From: Thermodesulfobacteriota bacterium | GTDB taxonomy: Bacteria; Desulfobacterota; WTBG01; CAIYCZ01; CAIRTM01 | NCBI GenBank assembly: GCA_028282925.1 | Contig: JANQGV010000313.1 | Coordinates: 1-47,752, forward strand | Direction of reading: 5' to 3' | Length of the DNA stretch: 47,752 nt | Shown here: one piece after another, positions 33,832 through 42,751 of the stretch | How positions within the stretch are numbered: the stretch's first letter is position 1 | How the letters are laid out: each line of letters begins with the position of its first letter | The notes under the pieces: model-generated | The model's input: only the letters and a program-made list of their open reading frames with translations | What the model was told of the DNA's origin: nothing | Database searches by the model: none | Made by a program: the position numbers and the translations under genes

Positions 33832-34569
33832 CTATTCCCAGATTGGTTTTTTCTGTTTGCCTAAATAGGCCCGTTGAACTTCTTTATTTTCCAGAAGATC
33901 GCGGGAGTTGCCTTCCAGCATAATTTTTCCCGTTTCCATAACATAGCCGCGGTCGGCATACTTGAGGGCCACCCGGGCGTTCTGTTCCACAACGAACAGC
34001 GTTGTTTTCTGCGTGTCACGCAAGCGGGCGATGGTTTTGAATATCTCGCTGATAATCAGCGGTGCCAGCCCCATTGACGGCTCATCCAGAATCAACAGTT
34101 TCGGACGGCACATGAGGGCCCGGCCCATGGCAAGCATCTGCTGCTCACCCCCGCTCAGGGTTCCGGCATACTGCCGTTCACGCTCCTTCAGGCGCGGAAA
34201 AAGAGCATAAACCGTTTCCAGATCCTTCTGTATCTCTTTCTTGTTCTCTTTGCCGTAGCGGGTGTAGGCCCCCAGGCGCAGGTTGTCCTCTACGCTGAGC
34301 GGTGCAAAAAGCTGCCTGCCTTCCGGCACCTGTGAAATCCCCTGCTGCACGATCCGGTCAGGGCTCATATTTGATATATCAGTTCCATTATAGAGAATTG
34401 CGCCGCTTTTTGCACCTACGATACCGGAAATCGAATTGAGCATCGTCGATTTTCCGGCCCCGTTGGCGCCGATGAGCGTAACCATCTCCCCTTCCTGAAT
34501 ATGGAGAGATATATTCTTCAGAACGTGGATTTCCCCGTAATACGTATTGAGATTTTGCAGACGCAGCAT
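33832..34569 (-). CDS. livF: Branched-chain amino acid ABC transporter ATPase LivF
   Basis: A 245-residue cytoplasmic ATPase of the high-affinity hydrophobic amino acid importer. Walker A is GANGAGKST, the Q-loop region QGISQVPEGRQLF, the signature LSGGEQQMLAMGRALM, Walker B LLILDEPSMGL and the switch His is replaced at the usual site by VVEQNAR, as is normal for LivF. The start is the ATG at 34569 without a clear ribosome site. It follows livG by 62 bases. Together with LivG it drives the LivHM permease. Its position between livG and two paaK genes points to amino or aryl acids as operon substrates. Confidence 0.95.
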   Translation of the reverse strand: MLRLQNLNTYYGEIHVLKNISLHIQEGEMVTLIGANGAGKSTMLNSISGIVGAKSGAILYNGTDISNMSPDRIVQQGISQVPEGRQLFAPLSVEDNLRLGAYTRYGKENKKEIQKDLETVYALFPRLKERERQYAGTLSGGEQQMLAMGRALMCRPKLLILDEPSMGLAPLIISEIFKTIARLRDTQKTTLFVVEQNARVALKYADRGYVMETGKIMLEGNSRDLLENKEVQRAYLGKQKKPIWE

Positions 34570-34631
34570 AGAATGTTGCTTACATAAAAAAGGTTAATGC
34601 ATGAACACAAAACCGGTTTCACCGGAGATCG

Positions 34632-35399
34632 TTATCCTTCCTCTCCGAGGTAAACGGCGATCACCTCCGGGTTGGCCTGAATTTCGGCCGGTGAACCCAC
34701 GGCGATTTTTTCACCGAAATTGATAACCAGGATGTCATCGGATATATCCATCACCAGTTCCATATCATGCTCAACAATGATAACGGTAATGCCCCGTTGC
34801 TGTATCGACCGGATCAACTCCGCCAGCATCCTGGTTTCCTGGGTATTGAGACCTGCTGCAGGTTCATCCAGCAGCAACACCCGCGGTTCGGATGCCAGGG
34901 CCCGGGCTACTTCAAGAAGCCGCTGATTCCCGATGGGAATACTGGCTGCGGCCACGGCGGCCAGGTCCAGCAACCCCACCGTCTCAAGGCATGACAGGGC
35001 ATGGTCCCTGATCTGCTTTTCTTCACGCCGTGCCCGGGGCAGTGTCAGGGCCGAACTGAACAGCCCTGCCGATGTCCTGGTATGCCGGCCCACCATCACA
35101 TTCTCAAGCACCGACATATTGCCGAATATCTCTGCGTTCTGAAAGGTGCGCCCGATCCCGAGCTTTGCGATATCATGGCTTTTTTGGCCGGTTATCACCT
35201 GGTTATTGAGAGAAATTGTTCCCGTATCCGGCGGCAAAAAACCGCTCAACACATTGATCAGGGTTGTTTTACCGGCGCCGTTCGGGCCGATGATGGCATG
35301 GATCGCACCCTCCTGAACCGCAAAGCTCAAGTCCTTCAGGGCCGTGATGCCTCCGAACTCTTTTGTAATGTCGGCCGCTTTCAGAATTGCATCAGGCAT
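34632..35399 (-). CDS. livG: Branched-chain amino acid ABC transporter ATPase LivG
   Basis: A 255-residue ATPase with Walker A GPNGAGKTT, Q-loop LGIGRTFQNAEIF, Walker B VLLLDEPAAGLN and switch His in VIIVEHDMELVM. The signature loop is unusual, IPIGNQRLLEVARALA, where family members mostly have LSYGQQRRLEIARALA; the Gly and Gln are kept. Length is normal for LivG. The start codon overlaps the end of livM by 8 bases, so translation is coupled. Confidence 0.95.
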   Translation of the reverse strand: MPDAILKAADITKEFGGITALKDLSFAVQEGAIHAIIGPNGAGKTTLINVLSGFLPPDTGTISLNNQVITGQKSHDIAKLGIGRTFQNAEIFGNMSVLENVMVGRHTRTSAGLFSSALTLPRARREEKQIRDHALSCLETVGLLDLAAVAAASIPIGNQRLLEVARALASEPRVLLLDEPAAGLNTQETRMLAELIRSIQQRGITVIIVEHDMELVMDISDDILVINFGEKIAVGSPAEIQANPEVIAVYLGEEG

Positions 35400-36357
35400 C
35401 GCCGCGTTTCCCCGCTTTTTTTACACATTTTGCATACAGCATCTCTGCCCCCCGTGTCAATCCTCCAGGGAGAAACATGACCATCCCCAGTAAAATACAC
35501 CCGTAAATAAGCATATCATAATCTTCAAAGTAGCTCAGCATCTCCGGCAGCACCGTTAAAATCGCCGATCCCAGCACACAGCCCCACAGATGCCCCATAC
35601 CGCCCACCACAACCATGGTCACCAGACGTATGGAAAACATCAGATCGCTTGTCTGGGGGCTGATAAAGGTCACAAAATGGGCATACAGCACACCGGCCAG
35701 GGCTGCATAGGCCGCGCTCAGCACAAAAACCTTCACCTTCAGGTCGGCCACATTAACTCCCATGGCGCTGGCGGCCTGCTCGCTGCCGTGCAGGGAACGC
35801 AGAGCCCTGCCCATGCGGGAATGAACGATATTGCGCGTCACCACAAACAACAGGATAAAAATGCACCAAACCAGGATATAAAATTTCAGGTCGGAATCAA
35901 AAAAGAATTCACCCACCCGGAATTCGGGAATTGCGGCTATGCCGGAAGGCCCGCCGGTAAAATCGACCGTGGCATTCAGGAAAATATAAACGATTTCGCC
36001 GAAGGCCAGGGTTCCCATGGCAAGATAATGGCCTTTCAGACGCAGGCAGGGTATGCCGATGATATAGGCCACCACCACTGCCAGGGCGATTGCGCACCCA
36101 CCCGACAGAAAAAAGTTCACATTGTACTGGGAGGTTAAAATACCTGAGGTATAGGCACCGATGGCATAAAAAGCGGCATGACCGAGTGATATTTGCCCGG
36201 CATACCCCATCAGCAGATTGAGACCCATGGTGGCGATACTGTAAATACCCACAAAAACCAGGATGCTCAGAAAATACGGATCTTCAACGAAAAACGGAAT
36301 TCCGGCAAGCAACAGTACAAACAGCAGTAAGGAGGAATAGTTTCTGACAAAACGCAT
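35392..36357 (-). CDS. livM: Branched-chain amino acid ABC transporter permease LivM
   Basis: A 321-residue inner-membrane permease with about eight to ten hydrophobic segments. The ATG at 36357 is chosen: it lies four bases after livH and has AAGGAA upstream. A GTG at 36396 would overlap livH by 35 bases and lacks a ribosome site. Family blocks are GLNLLMGYAGQISLGHAAFY near residue 50, GHYLAMGTLAFGEIVYIFL near 105, the cytoplasmic EAA-like loop GRALRSLHGSEQAASAMGVN, and MVVVGGMGHLWGCVLGSAIL. The protein pairs with LivH. Confidence 0.93.
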   Translation of the reverse strand: MRFVRNYSSLLLFVLLLAGIPFFVEDPYFLSILVFVGIYSIATMGLNLLMGYAGQISLGHAAFYAIGAYTSGILTSQYNVNFFLSGGCAIALAVVVAYIIGIPCLRLKGHYLAMGTLAFGEIVYIFLNATVDFTGGPSGIAAIPEFRVGEFFFDSDLKFYILVWCIFILLFVVTRNIVHSRMGRALRSLHGSEQAASAMGVNVADLKVKVFVLSAAYAALAGVLYAHFVTFISPQTSDLMFSIRLVTMVVVGGMGHLWGCVLGSAILTVLPEMLSYFEDYDMLIYGCILLGMVMFLPGGLTRGAEMLYAKCVKKAGKRGDA

Positions 36358-36361
36358 CGGA

Positions 36362-37255
36362 CTAGAATTCCTTGAGTTTGCTTGCTTCACTGACACCGAA
36401 CAGGCCGCTGGGCTTGATGATCAGCACGATTAAGAGAATCAAGAGTGCAATACCGTCTTTATACCCGGAAGAGATAAATCCGGCGCCGAACGACTCCAGA
36501 ATACCGATCAGGAGCCCTGCAACAACCGCTCCGACGCCGTTGCCGAGCCCTCCCAGCACAGCCGCACAGAACCCTTTCAGGGCCAGCATGGCACCCCGGT
36601 CATACTCCATGAGAACCATGGGCGTAAAAACAATACCGGCCACAGCGCCGATCCCGGCACTCAGGGCAAAGGAAAGCAGAACGATGCGCCTGACATTGAT
36701 GCCCACCAGGCTCGCAGCGGTGGGATTAACCGAACAGGCACGCATGGCTTTACCGACCATGGTAAAGTTGAAGAAAACGGCCAGGAGAGTCACAATAACC
36801 GCCAGCACGGCGATAATCCAAAGGGTCTGGGGCAAAATAGTTGCGCCCATAAACTCAATCGGCTCCTCACCGGAAATGTGGGGCAGCGTATGGGTCTCCT
36901 TACCCCAAATCAACATCGCACTGCCTTTAAAAATAATCGATCCGGCAAGGGTGATAATAATCAAAATTAATACTGATGGTTTTTTCAGGGGGTAAATTGC
37001 CAGGCGCTCAAACAGCGCTCCGATCACGGTAACAATGGCCACCGTCAGGATAAAGGCCAGGGGCATGGGAAGATTGACCATGGTGGTCAGCCATACCATG
37101 ACCATACCTCCCAGCATAACAAACTCACCCTGGGCAAAGTTGATAATACCGGTTGAATTATAAATAATATTAAAGCCCAGGCCGACCATGGCATAAATAC
37201 TGCCGATGGTAATGCCGGTAAATAAAAACTGTACGATCTGGCTGGAAAGTGTCAT
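36362..37255 (-). CDS. livH: Branched-chain amino acid ABC transporter permease LivH
   Basis: A 297-residue inner-membrane permease of normal length. It has GSIYAMVGLGFNIIYNSTGI followed by NFAQGEFVMLGG near the N-terminus, several transmembrane segments, the EAA-like loop KAMRACSVNPTAASLVGINV near residue 190, and LKGFCAAVLGGLGNGVGAVV near 230. These are the standard LivH blocks. It lies after livK with a terminator-like stem in the gap (37300-37342), so its expression is probably lower than that of livK. The ribosome site is weak (GGAA). Confidence 0.94.
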   Translation of the reverse strand: MTLSSQIVQFLFTGITIGSIYAMVGLGFNIIYNSTGIINFAQGEFVMLGGMVMVWLTTMVNLPMPLAFILTVAIVTVIGALFERLAIYPLKKPSVLILIIITLAGSIIFKGSAMLIWGKETHTLPHISGEEPIEFMGATILPQTLWIIAVLAVIVTLLAVFFNFTMVGKAMRACSVNPTAASLVGINVRRIVLLSFALSAGIGAVAGIVFTPMVLMEYDRGAMLALKGFCAAVLGGLGNGVGAVVAGLLIGILESFGAGFISSGYKDGIALLILLIVLIIKPSGLFGVSEASKLKEF

Positions 37256-37299
37256 CGTCTATTCCAAAGTATAGTGCACCGTTCCGGTCTGCGAGAATC

Positions 37300-37342
37300 A
37301 AAAAAGGCTAAACCCCGCAAACAGCCAGCAGGTTTAGCCTTT
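37300..37342 (-). terminator. Terminator or attenuator between livK and livH
   Basis: A 12-base stem AAAGGCTAAACC (37303-37314) with GGTTTAGCCTTT (37331-37342). On the minus strand it is followed by a run of six T. It sits inside the operon after the binding-protein gene, where partial termination would favour LivK over the membrane parts. Confidence 0.8.
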
Positions 37343-37365
37343 CATGGTTTTGATATGAAAGCCTG

Positions 37366-38505
37366 CTATTTGGCGACAACGAAGTTGCCGTCTTTTACCA
37401 TCAGCATTTCAAAAGCGGTTTTATCAAGGCCGACATGGTCGGTCGCGGAAAAGTTAAAGATACCGCCCGTTCCCACAAAGCCTTTTTTATTTTCAATATA
37501 GTCTCTGATTTTTGCTTTGTCGTCTCCAACCGCTTTCAGGGCCTCGACAACCAGCATAATGGCATCGAAGGCATGACCGCCGAATGTGCTGGCATCGGCC
37601 TTGAATTTGGTTTCATAGTCTTTCTTGTATTTTGCCAGCAGTGCCTTCTGGGGATTATCGTCCGGCAGGGTATCGACAGCCAGCAACCGGCCGGCCGGAC
37701 ACATGACTCCGTCGGCGGCGGCACCGGCGGTCCGGGCGTATTTTACATTACCGAAACCGTGGCTCTGGAACAGGGGAATCTTTATTCCCAACTGGCTTCT
37801 GTTTTTGATAACCGTGGTCTGGGCCGGAACGATAGACCAGTTGACAATGGCCTGGGCCTTCGTGGCTTTAATCTTTGTAAGCTGGGCCGTCATGTCCGTA
37901 TCTTTGGGGCCGTAGGTTTCATCGGCCACAATGGTCATACCGTATTCAGCGGCAAGCTTTTTCAGTTGGTCGCGGCCGGCTTTGCCGAAGCCGGTGGTGC
38001 CTGACATGATGGCGATTTTGTCGATCTTCATCTCCTGACATTTTTCATAAATCCTGCGAACGGCATCCGCATCGCTCTGGGGCGTTTTAAAAACCCATTT
38101 CTTAACCGGTTTGATGATGGCTTCAGCCGCGGCACAGGAAATAAGGGGCACTTTGTACCGCTCGGCAATGGGAACAACCGCCATGGTGGTTCCGCTGCGG
38201 GAAGGGCCCACTATCGCACATACCTTCTCACGGGTAATGAGCTTCTTCACCGCCAGAACGGTTTTTGCTTCTTCGCCCACGGTATCTTCCACAATAATTT
38301 CCAGCGGACGTCCGTTGATGCCGCCATTGGCGTTGATCTCTTCCTCGATCATTTTGACCGTATTCTTTTCAGGCTCACCCAGCCAGGATGCCGGCCCGGT
38401 TACCGCAAACACGGCTCCCACTTTATAGGGCTCTGCCGCCCCGGCTACCGAAACAAACCCAAACAGTATGACTGCTGCAAGTACGAATAATGCTGAACTC
38501 TTCAT
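37366..38505 (-). CDS. livK: Branched-chain amino acid ABC transporter substrate-binding protein
   Basis: A 379-residue periplasmic binding protein from the ATG at 38505, preceded by AAGGGGG; an upstream start at 38547 would spoil the signal peptide. The signal covers about residues 1-24 (VSVAGA). The mature protein has PYKVGAVFAVTGPASWLGEP, the ligand-contact stretch AIVGPSRSGTTMAVVPIAE, and DAIMLVVEALKAVGDD, all typical of LivJ/K type-I folds. Ligands of this family include leucine, other hydrophobic amino acids and aromatic acids; the identity here cannot be read. It is followed by an attenuator and livHMGF. Confidence 0.93.
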   Translation of the reverse strand: MKSSALFVLAAVILFGFVSVAGAAEPYKVGAVFAVTGPASWLGEPEKNTVKMIEEEINANGGINGRPLEIIVEDTVGEEAKTVLAVKKLITREKVCAIVGPSRSGTTMAVVPIAERYKVPLISCAAAEAIIKPVKKWVFKTPQSDADAVRRIYEKCQEMKIDKIAIMSGTTGFGKAGRDQLKKLAAEYGMTIVADETYGPKDTDMTAQLTKIKATKAQAIVNWSIVPAQTTVIKNRSQLGIKIPLFQSHGFGNVKYARTAGAAADGVMCPAGRLLAVDTLPDDNPQKALLAKYKKDYETKFKADASTFGGHAFDAIMLVVEALKAVGDDKAKIRDYIENKKGFVGTGGIFNFSATDHVGLDKTAFEMLMVKDGNFVVAK

Positions 38506-38546
38506 TGTATTCCCCCTTCTGTATGATTTTGGCTTTAAACAGCACA

Positions 38547-38978
38547 CTAGAGACTGTATACGTTACTGCCGTTGACTATGGTAATTCCGTTTGAAGTGAG
38601 CACCTGGATGGCACGGTCGTTTTCATCAAACCGGAAAACGATCAGGGCATTATTGGAACTGCGTTCCACAAAAGCATACATATATTCAACATTGAGGCCC
38701 TCGCGTTCCAGGATATCCAGAATGGACGCCAGTCCTCCGGGAGAGTCCGGTACCTCTATTGCAACCACTTCGGTCTTACTGACCGTAAAGTCGTTGGCCT
38801 TAAGCACTTCAACCGCCTTGTCGTTGTCATTGACGATAATCCGCAGTATCCCGAAGTCGGATGAATCGGCAATCGAAAGTGCCCGGATATTCACACCGGC
38901 GTTTCCCAGCACACGCGTTACCTCAGAAAGCCTTCCCGACTTGTTTTCCACAAAAACCGATATTTGTTCTACCTTCAT
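38547..38978 (-). CDS. Tandem ACT-domain protein, copy 2
   Basis: A 143-residue protein made of two ACT domains: [20 protein letters not shown] at residues 1-68 and [20 protein letters not shown] at about 70-140. AAGGAGG precedes the ATG. It lies between paaK and livK in the ior-paaK-liv operon. ACT proteins of this size occur beside phenylacetate-CoA ligase genes in anaerobes, and probably sense an amino acid. It is a paralogue of the protein at 30426-30854, which shares the ENK-GRL and PGGL motifs. Confidence 0.9.
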   Translation of the reverse strand: MKVEQISVFVENKSGRLSEVTRVLGNAGVNIRALSIADSSDFGILRIIVNDNDKAVEVLKANDFTVSKTEVVAIEVPDSPGGLASILDILEREGLNVEYMYAFVERSSNNALIVFRFDENDRAIQVLTSNGITIVNGSNVYSL

Positions 38979-39011
38979 AGCAGGCCTCCTTCTGTAGAAG
39001 AGAATAGCTCC

Positions 39012-40316
39012 TTAGATGCTTCTTTTATCGATGACCCTCTGGGCCTTACCTTCGCTGCGCGGAATCGACTTCGGTTCCACCAGCTTGCATCGACAGGTAG
39101 TCCCGATTGTTTCCTTAATATCATTAGTGACTTTCCGCTCGAGTGATTCAAGCTGCTTGACTTCATCGGAGAATATTTTTTCGTTCACCTCGACCCGGAC
39201 CTCCAGGGTATCCAGGGTCCCCTCACGGTCGACAATAAGCTGATAGTGCGGCTCAATGCCTTCGATGTCCATCAGGACGCTTTCGATCTGCGACGGAAAG
39301 ACGTTGACGCCCCGGATAATGAGCATATCGTCACTTCTGCCGGTGATGCGCTCCATGCGCTTGAACGTTCTGCCGCACACGCAGGGTGTTGGGTTCAGGC
39401 TGGTGATATCCCTGGTGCGGTAACGGATCACCGGGAACGCCTCCTTGGTGATGGAGGTAAAAACAAGCTCGCCTTTTTCTCCGTCCGGCAGGACCTCGCC
39501 TGTTTCGGGATCTATGATTTCAGGAATAAAATGATCTTCAAAAACGTGCAGGCCCGATTTTGCCTCAAGACACCCGCTGGAAACACCGGGACCGATCACT
39601 TCGGTCAGCCCGTAAATATCTACGGCATCCAGATTGAAGATCTTTTCCAGTTGATCACGCATTTTCTCCGACCAGGGCTCGGCCCCGAAACAGCCGGCCC
39701 TGATATTGAAATCCACGGCCGGATCAAAACCCATGTCCTTGGCCACATCGGCCAGATGCAGCAGGTAGGACGGAGTACAGGTTATGGCGGTGGGCGCAAA
39801 ATCTTTCATAATGGTTATCTGTCGCTTTGTATTACCGCCTGAAATGGGAATGACCGATGCGCCGATTTTTTCAGCACCGTAATGGGCCCCCAGGCCGCCG
39901 GTAAACAGGCCGTAGCCATAGGCATTATGGACGATATCTCCCCGGTGAATGCCGGCGCAGGTCAGGGTACGCGCCATGAGCTCCGCCCATGTATCGATAT
40001 CCCGTTTTGTATAGCCGACCACGATGGGCTTGCCGGTGGTGCCGGAAGAGCCGTGCACGCGCACAACCCGGGACATGGGCACGCTGAACAGACCGAACGG
40101 ATAGTTGTCCCGCAGGTCGTTTTTAACCGTAAAGGGCAGTTTCTGCAGGTCGGACAGGCTTTTTATATCGGCAGGAGTGACACCCTGTTCATCAAATTTC
40201 TTTTTGTAAAAGGGAACGTTTACATACACACGTTCAACGGTTGCCTGCAGGCGTTTCAACTGCAGGGCTTCCAGGGCCTCCCGCGGCAGGGTTTCGAATT
40301 CCTCGTTCCAAATCAT
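39012..40316 (-). CDS. paaK: Phenylacetate-CoA ligase
   Basis: A 434-residue AMP-forming ligase with all core motifs: P-loop [15 protein letters not shown] near residue 90, A5 [13 protein letters not shown]8 [11 protein letters not shown], the CVCGRT cluster-like motif, hinge [16 protein letters not shown], and catalytic Lys in [11 protein letters not shown]. It activates aryl acids such as phenylacetate or indoleacetate. GGAGGT precedes the ATG. It lies 18 bases after iorB, so the arylacetyl-CoA made by IorAB and the acid-CoA pair handled here are functionally linked. Confidence 0.94.
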   Translation of the reverse strand: MIWNEEFETLPREALEALQLKRLQATVERVYVNVPFYKKKFDEQGVTPADIKSLSDLQKLPFTVKNDLRDNYPFGLFSVPMSRVVRVHGSSGTTGKPIVVGYTKRDIDTWAELMARTLTCAGIHRGDIVHNAYGYGLFTGGLGAHYGAEKIGASVIPISGGNTKRQITIMKDFAPTAITCTPSYLLHLADVAKDMGFDPAVDFNIRAGCFGAEPWSEKMRDQLEKIFNLDAVDIYGLTEVIGPGVSSGCLEAKSGLHVFEDHFIPEIIDPETGEVLPDGEKGELVFTSITKEAFPVIRYRTRDITSLNPTPCVCGRTFKRMERITGRSDDMLIIRGVNVFPSQIESVLMDIEGIEPHYQLIVDREGTLDTLEVRVEVNEKIFSDEVKQLESLERKVTNDIKETIGTTCRCKLVEPKSIPRSEGKAQRVIDKRSI

Positions 40317-40334
40317 GCATATACCTCCGTAGTG

Positions 40335-40919
40335 TTATTGCTGTCGGCCGATGGTGAAGGCGCGTATATTCAGGTCAACCAGCTTCGCGGGCAGCATGGC
40401 TGCGATAGCCTCGTGCCACAGTTTTTCGTCAACATCCAGATGCCGCGACAGTGCGCCGCAAAAGGCTATATTGAGGGCTTTGACATTACCGGCTTCTTTG
40501 GCGATATCAAAGGCATTGACCAGCTCAAACCGGTCATAGCGCGCCTTCAGAAGGTCCGGGATATTGTCGGGGTAGTCGTCGATACCGATGGTTACCGACG
40601 GGGGCAGTATCTTCTGCTTATTCACCAGCAGCACCGCGTCTTTACGCAGCACTCCCAGGTAGCGCATGGTCTCGATCTGTTCGAAGGAAAACAGAATATC
40701 GACCTCGCCTTCCTGAATAATCGGGGAATACACCTTCGGCCCGAAACGCACATGGCTGTTGACGCTGCCGCCCCGCTGGGCCATACCATGTACTTCGCTT
40801 TTTTTCACATCAAAACCGGCCCGCATCATCACTTCCGACACGATTTCACTGGCAAGGATAACGCCCTGCCCGCCGACACCAACCATGAGAATATTCTTTA
40901 CGGTTTCCATCCTGCTCAC
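40335..40919 (-). CDS. iorB: Indolepyruvate:ferredoxin oxidoreductase beta subunit
   Basis: A 194-residue subunit of the cytoplasmic 2-oxoacid oxidoreductase family. It has the gamma-domain pattern NILMVGVGGQGVILASEIVS near residue 9, then SEVHGMAQRGGSVNSHVRFG, and FSFEQIETMRYL. These are the IorB hallmarks. The start is the GTG at 40919, which overlaps the iorA stop as GTGA, favouring translational coupling. The alternative is an ATG at 40910 with AGG touching it. It works with IorA to convert aryl pyruvates to arylacetyl-CoA, reducing ferredoxin. Confidence 0.93.
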   Translation of the reverse strand: MSRMETVKNILMVGVGGQGVILASEIVSEVMMRAGFDVKKSEVHGMAQRGGSVNSHVRFGPKVYSPIIQEGEVDILFSFEQIETMRYLGVLRKDAVLLVNKQKILPPSVTIGIDDYPDNIPDLLKARYDRFELVNAFDIAKEAGNVKALNIAFCGALSRHLDVDEKLWHEAIAAMLPAKLVDLNIRAFTIGRQQ

Positions 40920-42676
40920 TTTTTCTCGATAATTGCTTCTTTTTTACACAACTGGGCACATACGGTACAACCGTTGCACAAATTCGGGCTGATAAAGGCT
41001 TTGCCCTTATCCTCACCCTTACGCCATTCAATAGCCGGGCAACCGACCTGCAGGCAGGCCTTGCACCCGATACATGCCTCGTCATTGACCATATATATGT
41101 GTGAAGCCGCTTTCTTGTCCCCCCGCCGGTGCAGCACACAGGGTTCTTCGGAAATGATAACCGACGGCTCCAGACGGTTGACCTCTTCCGTTATCACTTC
41201 CTCAAGCTCCTGCAGGTCGAACGGATTGACCACCTTGATGTGGTCGATCCCCAGGGCGGCGCACAATGTACGATAATTAACGCTCTTGGTCTCTTCGCCC
41301 CGGATGGTGTACCCCGTGCCGGGGTGTTCCTGACGGCCGGTCATGGCAGTCGTCCGGTTATCGAGGATCATCACCGTGCAGGCGCCCTTGTTATAGGCAA
41401 TATCCAGCAGACCGGTAATGCCTGAATGCAGAAACGTTGAGTCGCCGATAACGGCAACCGCTTTGCCGGCAGCCTCGTTTTTCATTGCTTTTGCAATACC
41501 CATTGCATTGCCGATACTGGCTCCCATGCAGATACAGGTATCCATGGCCTGCAGCGGCGGCAGAGCACCCAGGGTATAGCAACCGATATCGCCGGTCACA
41601 AAGACCTTCATTTTCTTCAGGGTATAGAACACGCCGCGATGGGGGCAGCCGGGACACATATTCGGCGGACGGGGAGGCAAATACTCCAGCAGCGGCTCTT
41701 CCCGGGCAGCCGGGGCTGCGCCGCCGATCCCCTTCGCCGCAGTTGTGGGGCTGAACTCGCCGCACAGAGGGAAAACGTCTTTGCCGATGATGTCGATTCC
41801 CAGCGCCTTTATCTGGTCTTCAAAGAATGGGTCCAGTTCTTCAAAGGCATACAGCTTGTCAACCTTGGATGCAAACTGCCGGATCTTCTCAATCGGCAGA
41901 GGATGGACCATGCCGAGCTTCAGGAATGAATACCCGGGGAAAGCCTCTTTGGCGTATTGATAATTGACACCGCTGGTTATGATGCCGCATGCCGTGTCCT
42001 GCAGTTCAACCACATTCTGGGCGAAGTTTTCGGCATAGCCGGCCAGCTTCACCATCCGCTCTTCCACCAGGGGATGCCGGGCCCGGGCGTTTTTGGGAAG
42101 CATCACATATTTTTGCGGCTGCTTTTCCAGTTGCTCGGGGACCGTTGGTTTTTCAGGGTCAAACTGCTCCACAACCCCCTTGGCATGGGCGATACGGGTT
42201 GTAATCCGCACAAACACAGGGGTGTCGAACTGCTCGCTTATTTCAAACCCAAGTTTGATAAAATCCTTGGCCTCCTGGCTGTCGGAGGGTTCGAGCATGG
42301 GAATTTTGGCAAACCGGGCGTAGTTCCGGTTGTCCTGCTCGTTTTGCGAACTGTGCATTTCCGGGTCGTCGGCCGTAATAATCACGAGGCCTCCCCGCAC
42401 ACCGGTATACGCTGCGGTAAAAAGAGGGTCGGCCGCCACATTTACGCCCACGTGCTTCATGCAGGCCAGGGCCCGTCCGCCGGCAATCGAGGCTCCGGTT
42501 GCGACCTCGAGCGCCACTTTTTCGTTGGGTGCCCACTCGGCATAGATGTCTTCATACTGTACGACATTTTCCAGAATTTCCGTGCTGGGCGTGCCGGGGT
42601 AGGCTGCGGCCACGCTGACTCCCGCCTCAAACGCGCCGCGCGCAATTGCTTCGTTTCCAGATAAGAGAACCTTCAT
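40916..42676 (-). CDS. iorA: Indolepyruvate:ferredoxin oxidoreductase alpha subunit
   Basis: A 586-residue thiamine-diphosphate enzyme of normal length. It has the pyrimidine-binding half (SGNEAIARGAFEAGVSVAAA, YPGTPSTEI), the PP-binding half with GDIGCYTLG, GDSTFLHSGI and LDNRTTAMTG, and MCPGCPHRG. The C-terminus has two [4Fe-4S] ferredoxin motifs, CIGCKACLQVGCP and CNGCTVCAQLC. AGGAAGAAGG precedes the ATG. It oxidatively decarboxylates indole-, phenyl- or hydroxyphenyl-pyruvate, from tryptophan, phenylalanine or tyrosine transamination. It is the first gene of the long operon. Only a short gap with the porin terminator separates it from the porin gene, and I see no clear promoter there. Confidence 0.96.
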   Translation of the reverse strand: MKVLLSGNEAIARGAFEAGVSVAAAYPGTPSTEILENVVQYEDIYAEWAPNEKVALEVATGASIAGGRALACMKHVGVNVAADPLFTAAYTGVRGGLVIITADDPEMHSSQNEQDNRNYARFAKIPMLEPSDSQEAKDFIKLGFEISEQFDTPVFVRITTRIAHAKGVVEQFDPEKPTVPEQLEKQPQKYVMLPKNARARHPLVEERMVKLAGYAENFAQNVVELQDTACGIITSGVNYQYAKEAFPGYSFLKLGMVHPLPIEKIRQFASKVDKLYAFEELDPFFEDQIKALGIDIIGKDVFPLCGEFSPTTAAKGIGGAAPAAREEPLLEYLPPRPPNMCPGCPHRGVFYTLKKMKVFVTGDIGCYTLGALPPLQAMDTCICMGASIGNAMGIAKAMKNEAAGKAVAVIGDSTFLHSGITGLLDIAYNKGACTVMILDNRTTAMTGRQEHPGTGYTIRGEETKSVNYRTLCAALGIDHIKVVNPFDLQELEEVITEEVNRLEPSVIISEEPCVLHRRGDKKAASHIYMVNDEACIGCKACLQVGCPAIEWRKGEDKGKAFISPNLCNGCTVCAQLCKKEAIIEKK

Positions 42677-42696
42677 TGTTGCCTTCTTCCTGAGTG

Positions 42697-42728
42697 AAAA
42701 AAGGGGTGATAGAAAAACTCACCCCTTT
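42697..42728 (-). terminator. Rho-independent terminator upstream of the porin stop region
   Basis: A 10-base stem AAAGGGGTGA (42700-42709) with TCACCCCTTT (42719-42728), followed on the minus strand by six T. It lies 24 bases after the stop of the porin gene at 42752. Any readthrough would enter iorA. Confidence 0.8.
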
Positions 42729-42751
42729 CAAAGAATAACCTTTATACGGTG

